Notes under the pieces: generated by a model
Told to the model about the DNA's origin: nothing
What the model saw: the letters and a program-made list of their open reading frames with translations, nothing else
Database searches by the model: none
Assembly (NCBI GenBank): GCA_023376005.1
Contig: CM042157.1
Location: 59,502,538 to 59,566,537 of the forward strand
From: Doryteuthis pealeii
Lineage: Eukaryota > Mollusca > Cephalopoda > Myopsida > Loliginidae
Direction: 5' to 3'
Length of the DNA: 64,000 nt
Translations under genes and position numbers: made by a program
Shown here: positions 56,578 through 64,000 of the stretch, piece after piece
Numbering within the stretch: the first letter of the stretch is position 1
Layout: every line of letters starts with the position of its first letter

Positions 56578-56837
56578 TGTTAACTTGCATAATGCCCGTA
56601 AAAAATTACTGTTGTATACGTACTGATCTTCATCTGGCTTGCACTCTCTACGCACCATGAACTCAACTAGTGTGCGATTATCTCGTGTTTCAATCCAGGT
56701 GAGTCATGACTGAAAAGCCATTTTTTAAAACAGTCTGAAAAATCAAATAATACGCGTATCAAGGCTCTTCTCAAAAATTCAGACAAACAAACAAGAAAAA
56801 TATTTCCTATTTTATTTCAAAAGTGTTTTTTTTTAAT

Positions 56838-57146
56838 ATAGTACGCACTTTTTTCCCCAAAATTTTTGGCTAAAAAAGATTGCCCTGCGTCTTATACATC
56901 ATAGGCGATGTTTGAGACCTCCCGTAGGCCTAGGCTAGTCTTCTCTATGATGCTCACTAACCCAGCTTACGCTCAGTACTTTTACCTACCCTAAACTCCA
57001 TGCATCCTTATTTTATTGCTGGTATTGTTTATAAATCAAGCACAGCTAGACTGTTTTCAACAGTATATGCTTAAATACATTAAAACGTTTTTACATGAAT
57101 ATGACCTGCTGAAATGGGAGTGCATCTTACATGCAGTCATACGGTA
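56838..57146. mobile_element. F1 element, block D copy
   Basis: Counterpart of 26741-27052. Confidence 0.75.
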
Positions 57147-57360
57147 AACATTTTTGTTGCTTTTATTGTGGAAATGAAAATTGTTTAAAAAAATAATTGA
57201 TTTATTATAAAATGCATCACCTGCTGCAAATTCATGGTAAACTAGACTGCCTACCCCTACGTTGCCCGTCAGAAGGGAACATTGATGATTGATTTTAACA
57301 GCATTTCAACCTGTCTAGGGTTATCTTATGCGTAGAAGTTATCTATATTTGCATTTTTAT

Positions 57361-57645
57361 GGAAGCGCCTAGTGCAATGGTCATCGTCGCAGGAAATGGA
57401 AACGGCAGTACGAGTTCAAACCATGGACAGGCTTTTTCCATTTCATATAACGCTAATACCCTCTGGAAAGGTATGCATTCAACTATTCTCCTTCCACATA
57501 TGAGTAATTAGTAGGACAGACTGGGCTTTTTTAACATGGTTAGGCAACTAGTCTAGGAGAGAAAAAAACTCTGAATTCAAACCTGTTAAACTCTGCATAA
57601 GAAATTGACCTTGTGTTACATCCTGTTCGTGCGGAGGGGTTGGTA
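57361..57645 (+). mobile_element. SINE family B, block D copy
   Basis: Counterpart of 26241-26525. The head reads GGAAGCGCCTAGTGCAATGG. Confidence 0.8.
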
Positions 57646-57859
57646 AATATGAATTTACATTTTTGTTGTTCTTATTAAGAGGGTTTCTTTTTTGCACAGG
57701 GTCTTATCAATACGAATATTTTCTAAGCAGATCTATCTTACCCATAGATGGGTTTGGTTTGGTTTGGTTTGGTTTTACGGCATATCGACCTCGGTGGTCA
57801 TTAATGCCGATAAAGTTTTGAAATAAATTCATTCTTAATGGATACACAATTTTTATTAT

Positions 57860-58385
57860 TTTATATTTTCTATTTAACCCAGAGATGAGACCCTGACAGG
57901 TGCTACCACTCCGGGTCAGAAGTGGACCAGGGAGCGATGGTGATGAAGGGGTGCTCCACATTCCTAAAAACCTCCAAAACTGGAAACCTCACCATCAGAT
58001 AGAGTTTAACGTCATTCCCAGGACATGTAGACCCTCAGTCACCACCTTCTAGCACCCATATGATTAAAAAGGGGTTGGGGCTTGCCATAAGGGTAATAAG
58101 GTTGGGAAAATCATATAGGTGCTAGGGCTTGACGTGATCGAGGGGACCTCTCCGACCCCCATCAAGCCCCAAGATAGGGCCAAAGTGGAGTATTGCAAGT
58201 CATGGACTTCCCATCTACCTTGGTTCTATCCTTAAAGCATCACGGGTTGCCACCCACGGCCAACAGGTGGCCCCATTGGGGGAGTCTTACCCCCTCTGCA
58301 GAGGTGCAGTCGGACATTCTAAACGCCACAAGTCGACAGGGCGGCCCATAGATGACCTAGCAGGTACCACACCACTACGGGTCAG
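57860..58385 (-). repeat. family D copy in block D
   Basis: Counterpart of 25500-26015. Confidence 0.75.
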
Positions 58386-58657
58386 TATAAACATGGGAGT
58401 AATGACAAATAACGTTTTCTGTACTTAGTGTAACATTAAAAAACGTATTAATTGAGACTAGCAGGACCTGTGATATACCCCAGTATGATAATTTAATTAT
58501 TACAATATTTGACTTACTTAAGAGCTATTGCGAAATAGTTCAATATGTAAAAAGTATAATAATCTTCATTAACCCTCTCTCACTTTTTTCTTTCTTTCCT
58601 TCTTTTCATTATGTTCGATTGAAACAGATTAGCGTTATCGGTTCCACGCGCTCACCC

Positions 58658-58709
<52 letters not shown>

Positions 58710-59474
58710 CTAGATTTCCCCTCGCCGTCTTTTTTTTTTCATGCTTACTTTCTTATTTTATTTTACTTTTTTATTTTTTTTATTACTTACTTTCTTATTT
58801 TATTTCTATTGTAGCACGTCCTTTTTCTTCCCTTTCATTCTTTATAATAAAAACGGAATGGCCCATCATTTAGCTGAAGTGATGACACACATAAGAAATA
58901 AGAATTCTGCAGATGAGCAACACCAGATAATCAGGATTTACATTTTTGCATTTCATCTTGGACAATTTTGGAAGGTTTAATTTTTTTTTAACTAGAGGGT
59001 GTTGCAAGATGATAACGGTCGTGGAATTAAGGAATGCGAGTATATTAATTGAGATGTTTGTTTTCGTTAGCAATTGTGTGTAAATATAATTTGCTGACGT
59101 AATTATTAATCAACGGCAATGCCAAAACATTATTTGCTGTTGTGTCAATAATTTGGTCTTTTTTGGCGCGAAGGATATTCTATCGATGCATACTGTCCAT
59201 CACTCTAATTGTAAAGCCTCACATTACGGTTAATTCGATTGGATTCCATATTGTTCCTGGACAAACATTAACCTCCATCAGATGGACACGTTCGGCCATT
59301 TTGCAGGGAAGCCGAGTTGATGTGTGGGTTCTTGTTTCAGAGAGATGGCAAGAAAATCTCTTTTCGTTGATCAGTTTTGGGATCCTGAATTTGATTATCA
59401 CTGAGTGGTGTATTTCTGAACTCTGTTGAACTTTCGGACATTCAATTTTCCTGCTATGGAAGCCTCGCGTGATG

Positions 59475-59481
59475 CGATGAG

Positions 59482-59544
<63 letters not shown>

Positions 59545-59639
59545 GGAGAGAGAAGCTGACACTTAGAAAAAAATTAGAAAGTGAGAGGTAAATAGATAGG
59601 TAGATAGATAATGAGATATACCCAGAAGCAACGACAAAT

Positions 59640-59698
<59 letters not shown>

Positions 59699-59762
59699 AG
59701 AGAGATATCAGAGACAGACAGACAGACAAAAGAAAGAGACAGAAAGAGAGAGATATAGAGAA

Positions 59763-59828
<66 letters not shown>

Positions 59829-59926
59829 GGAGAGAGAAGCTGACACTTAGAAAAATTAGAAAGTGAGAGGTAGATAGATAGGTAGATAGATAATGAGATA
59901 TACCAGAAGCAACGACAAATAGAGTG

Positions 59927-59977
<51 letters not shown>

Positions 59978-59990
59978 ACAGAGATATATC

Positions 59991-60021
<31 letters not shown>

Positions 60022-60057
60022 AAGAAAAAGAGACAGAAAGAGAGAGATATAGAGAAA

Positions 60058-60132
<75 letters not shown>

Positions 60133-60217
60133 CGAGACAGATATATCAGAGAGAGAGAGAGAAACAGACAGACAGACAGACAAAAAGAAAGACAGAGAGA
60201 GATATAGAGAAAGTACG

Positions 60218-60272
<55 letters not shown>

Positions 60273-60369
60273 GGAGAGAGAAGCTGACACTTAGAAAAAT
60301 TAGAAAGTGAGAGGTAGATAGATAGGTAGATAGATAATGAGATATACCCAGAAGTAACGACAAATAGAG

Positions 60370-60430
<61 letters not shown>

Positions 60431-60550
60431 AATATATATATATATACATAAACCGAGACAGAGATATATCAGAGAGACAGACAGACAGACAGACAAAGAA
60501 AAAGACAGAGAGAGAGATATAGAGAAAGTACGGATAGGGAGGGAGGGAGG

Positions 60551-60591
<41 letters not shown>

Positions 60592-60661
60592 CAGTAAAAA
60601 TGAGTCAGAGACAGAGACAAATAGAGACGGTGGATGGACGAATAGAAGGAATGAAGCGATG

Positions 60662-60716
<55 letters not shown>

Positions 60717-60835
60717 TGTGTGTGTGTGTGTGCCGAGATAGACTGAAGCATAAACAGAGATGGAGTGTGAGAAGAGACAAACCGAGGCATAGAGAAAACG
60801 AGGGATAGATAGATAGATAGATAGATAGAAAGTGT
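59475..60835. repeat. (GA)n/(GACA)n/(GATA)n microsatellite, expanded
   Basis: Counterpart of 23740-24428 but about 1.36 kb long. It contains three or more repeats of a unit of roughly 220-300 bases that includes GAAGCTGACACTTAGAAA, a GATA segment, ACGACAAATAG and AAGTACGGA. Confidence 0.95.
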
Positions 60836-60896
60836 ATATGGAGAGGGAGACGCACATCCTACCTATAGCGAACGGATCGGGTAAAAAAAAGGGTGA

Positions 60897-61143
60897 TCCA
60901 TCGTGAGTAATGGTTTGCAAGCTAATCTTGCAAGCTTATTATAACTGAATGGCGAGTTCGATCCTGAAACTTGGGACCATATGTCACATTCTATTTGTGG
61001 CAAACTGGGTAAATACTTTATTGGTTGGATCATTTTGTCAGTTTAAAGTTTATTTTTCTCCGTGTCAATAAATTTCTGATCTTCTTAATCAGGGACTTTC
61101 AAAGTATGTGTCCCGACCCTTCTGTGGGTTGTGAAATAAATTA
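60897..61143 (+). mobile_element. SINE family C, block D copy
   Basis: Counterpart of 23433-23673, with GCGAGTTCGATCCTG as B box. Confidence 0.8.
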
Positions 61144-61483
61144 ACGTATTTGACGGCATATAAAACGCACCCCGATTTCAGCAGGTCAGATTCAGGAAAA
61201 AAAGGTTTTTAGTGCATTTAAGCATATATTGTTGAAAACAGTCTAGCTGTGCATTATACAAGTAGAAACATAGCTGTATAAAAGCAATTTGGCAGTACAG
61301 GCAAGCGATAAGAAGTTTAGGGTAGGTAAAAGTACTGAGCGTAAGCTGGGTTAGTGAGCATCATAGAGAAGATTAGCCTAGGCCTACGGGGGGTCTCAAA
61401 CAATGTATAAGACGCAGGGCAATTCTTTTAGCCAAAATTCTGGGGAAAAAGTGCGTCCTATATGCCGAAAAAAATACGGTAGG
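61144..61483. mobile_element. F1 element, block D copy
   Basis: Counterpart of 23093-23430. Confidence 0.8.
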
Positions 61484-61684
61484 TTGAAAAAAAAATGAAT
61501 GAGCAGTGAAAAGTGAATTCTTAAAAAATTGGGTCGTGAATATAAAGAAAAGAATAAATACACTGTAATCTAGGCTTAGTTATTTTAACGTACACTCTAA
61601 AATCCAGGAAGTGACTGCAAGGAGATCATTTCCAGAATCTTAATAAAATAATATGCTTATCTTCATAAAATTGGATACATATTA

Positions 61685-61735
61685 TCTATATATATAAAAG
61701 AATGTCGTGGTGCTTACGTGTTGTCTTAAAAATTT
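61685..61735 (+). other. possible Helitron-like 5' end, block D copy
   Basis: TCTATATATATAAAAGAATG followed by TCGTGGTGCTTACGTG; counterpart of 22860-22915. Confidence 0.25.
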
Positions 61736-61964
61736 GAAAAGAGGTACGATTCAGCATTGAAATCTTGTATATAACTTAATATCTTTATAATTAAGAAACG
61801 TACAAAATTCAGTTTTAGATTTTTACTGATTAAGGGATATAATTCAATAATTAAACAAAAATCAATCAATTTGTAGAACTCTTCCCAGTTCTTCATAAGT
61901 CAGTACAAAAAAAAACTGCCATGGTTTAACCAATGCAACGTATTATTGGAACCGTTAAGGTGAA

Positions 61965-62225
61965 TATATTTGGTTATTTCCTATAACTCCAACATAAACA
62001 AAGGGGAACCACTCTTGACTGATAAATTATTTATTTATCTATTGATCTACTAGGGAAAAAAGAAGACTGGGTTAGGGTTAGGGTTTAGGGTTAGGGTCGG
62101 GGTTATGGTTGGGGTTAGGGTTAGGGTTAGTTCAATGGGAAAATAAATAAATAATTTATCAGTCAAGAGTGGTTCCCCTTTGTTTATGTTGGAGTTATAG
62201 AAAATAACCATATATTTTGCTATAC
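61965..62225. mobile_element. F3 element, block D copy
   Basis: Counterpart of 22354-22595, with a GGGTTAGGG-type core at about 62068-62130. The internal sequence has diverged (an extra CTATTGATCTACTAGGG segment). Confidence 0.8.
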
Positions 62226-62244
62226 AATGCTTTCAGTTTCAGTC

Positions 62245-62535
62245 GAAGATATTTCGATGGCAGCATATGCTTACCAGGCCTTCAAGCCCTGCGTCTTCGG
62301 CCATTGGACCGGTAAGATATATAATACTGGTGTGAATCACAGAGGACAACACCCAGGCAACACTTGCCCCATCGTCTAAAAGGGTCAGAGCTGGGTTTAT
62401 TGCCCAGTGCCTGAGGCGCCTCAAAAGAGGAATGCCGAGGAGATACATGCAATTTTTAACACCAGTCACCGCATGAGTTTCGGTTTGTGCATGGCTCCCG
62501 ATGTAAATCGGACTTTGTGTTCATCTGACATGGTG
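62245..62535 (-). repeat. family E copy in block D
   Basis: Counterpart of 22045-22320, with substitution differences. Confidence 0.7.
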
Positions 62536-63492
62536 GGATGTCAGAAAATAACTTCTTTGACATCAGCTGCCCGACCGAAGATCAAAGTGTAGTAAAGTGT
62601 AGAATTCGTTTAGAAAATGTTGTGAATAAAAGGTCTTGAATGACTAATTATTGTACATTTATTGCCAGCAGCAACTCCCGTGTTAACCCAGACTTAGGGT
62701 AGAGAAGAAGCGGCGAAATGTCCCAGCTTGGACTCTCTCTAGACTGTACGCTTTAGCTTGTTGTCCAACTCTGTGTTACATAATTGATAGGCTACCCATC
62801 AATTGCGTACCATAGTATAGTTAAATCAAAATAACGATTTTATGGGAAACTTCAGGGAATTTGATTGACTTGTATTTGACCACTCTTCTCGGATTGGACG
62901 AGCCAACGTGAGAAATGATGGTATCGCTCGTCCAAAAAACCATTTCTCACGCGCGTTTGATTTGATCTGAATTTTTTTTTTTTAAGATGAGATCTAAGTA
63001 AAACAACAAAGTCTTATGTTCGTTTATCAAGAACTAAACAATGGACACAGGACAAGAAATCTCTGGTCAGGATAAAAAAAACCAAAGAAATCAACAAGAT
63101 ACCCAAGACCAGAAAAGACAGCCACCTAGAAATAGACAACATATACCAGCCCAGCTATGCAGATTGTTGGAATATTTTGTGCATATAAGGTGTGCTCTAA
63201 TTCCCCACCTGGATTTATAGACTAGCCTAAGTCACATGGTCTATTACTTCGCCAATCACCAACCATACTGCGTGGCTGACACACTACTTAAACCCCCACA
63301 CTGGACATAATTATAATTGCACTCATTGAGGGACTTACAATATCGGACAATTACCAATACTCAAGACTCTTTACCAAGGATCCAATTCCACTGGATAAGC
63401 GCTCTGACTTTAAGGCCTACACGATGGCAAAACACATTGTAACAGATATCATAACATATACCCAGATCCATTCAGTTTGTAGAAAAGATAAA

Positions 63493-64000
63493 TACCGTGC
63501 TCCCCCGAAAATAAAACAGAGCTTAAATTAATTTTCACTGCGAAATATAAAACTAGGGCTTATTTTCGGGGGATGTCTTATTTTTCCAAAATCGAAAAAC
63601 GACATTATGAAGTTGAAAATTACGAAATTTCTAAATAAACAGAAATTACGAAAAAACGATCTACATTTATTTACCATTGATATGTTGTTTTTTTTTTAAT
63701 TCAAAAACTAATGACAATTTATTAAAAATGGTCATATCATCATCCTCTGGAATATTATTGTTCTGCAAGTCACTGGATTCCAAAATTCCTGAGGAATTTT
63801 CGTATGACGCAATTTCCTACAGAGTTTTCGTTCCTATTCTCTCATGTCGAACAAGAGACATCTTACTGAATGAGAAGTTCTTATCCAGGTAGCCTGCTCG
63901 TGCTTTTTTCTTTCGTCTGCTTGCCGCTCTCAACTTGGGTTTATTTTAAGGGAAGACTTATATCAAAATCATCGTGAAAAATCACGCAAGGTCTTATTTT
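63493..64000. mobile_element. F5 element, block D copy, cut by window end
   Basis: Starts TACCGTGCTCCCCCGAAAAT. The interior carries a 71-codon plus-strand frame (63677-63892) that corresponds to the minus-strand frame 20897-20688 in block A, with several amino-acid replacements. I do not recognise that frame and its strand is arbitrary, so it is not called as a gene. Confidence 0.75.

Larger units (their letters stand above)
51360..64000 (-). repeat. inverted duplication, right arm (block D)
   Basis: Reverse complement of 32560-20577 with far fewer indels than block C. It begins inside the TATC microsatellite and continues to the last base of the window, so the arm extends beyond it. Frames preserved in A, such as the LINE tail, are preserved here. 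Confidence 0.95.

Overview
This is AT-rich, repeat-saturated animal DNA. The best guess is a coleoid cephalopod mollusc, probably an octopus. The guess rests on dense TA, CT, TATC and TTTC microsatellites, several tRNA-derived SINEs, Penelope-like and LINE relics, many terminal-inverted-repeat elements, and TTAGGG-type repeats inside mobile elements. The sequence alone does not prove it. I found no host protein-coding gene, no rRNA and no bona fide tRNA gene. Every reading frame I can interpret is a decayed retroelement fragment, and the long Ser/Leu, Ile/Tyr or Phe-rich frames are translated microsatellites.

Layout. 1-20.5 kb is a single-copy mosaic: a Penelope-like element (PLE) relic (0.24-1.56 kb), a cluster of LINE tails with ATT tracts (4.5-5.3 kb), a degenerate satellite of about 8 units (6.06-7.11 kb), a fold-back element (7.25-7.64 kb), a SINE nested in another repeat (8.45-9.07 kb), inverted-repeat elements with TTAGGG cores (10.2, 11.8 and 15.3 kb), a second PLE endonuclease remnant (15.64-16.12 kb), a clean solo LTR (18.15-18.46 kb) and three other LINE tails (13.9, 18.5, 19.2 kb). 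20.5-34.74 kb (block A) holds a series of SINEs and TIR elements. 34.74-38.07 kb is unique, ends in about 1.3 kb of TTTC-type polypyrimidine and stops at a 10-N assembly gap (38067-38076).

The right-hand 26 kb is almost entirely further copies of block A. Block B (38.08-40.34 kb) is a direct noisy copy of 32.58-34.73 kb. Block C (40.34-51.35 kb) is a noisy reverse complement of 34.6-24.3 kb. Block D (51.36-64.0 kb) is a much cleaner reverse complement of 32.56-20.58 kb and runs off the window end. B and C together look like one uncorrected, folded-back long read used to fill a gap. A and D form a large inverted duplication that is either a genuine palindrome or two haplotypes joined head to head.

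There is no operon-like cooperation to describe. The shared biology is retrotransposition: PLE and LINE reverse transcriptases acting on their own RNAs and possibly on the SINEs, and transposases supplied elsewhere acting on the TIR elements. The most distinctive signals are three TIR families with telomere-like cores, several hammerhead-ribozyme-like motifs around the PLE remnants, and the nested inverted architecture. Coordinates of repeat edges are by eye and usually good to about 10-30 bases.
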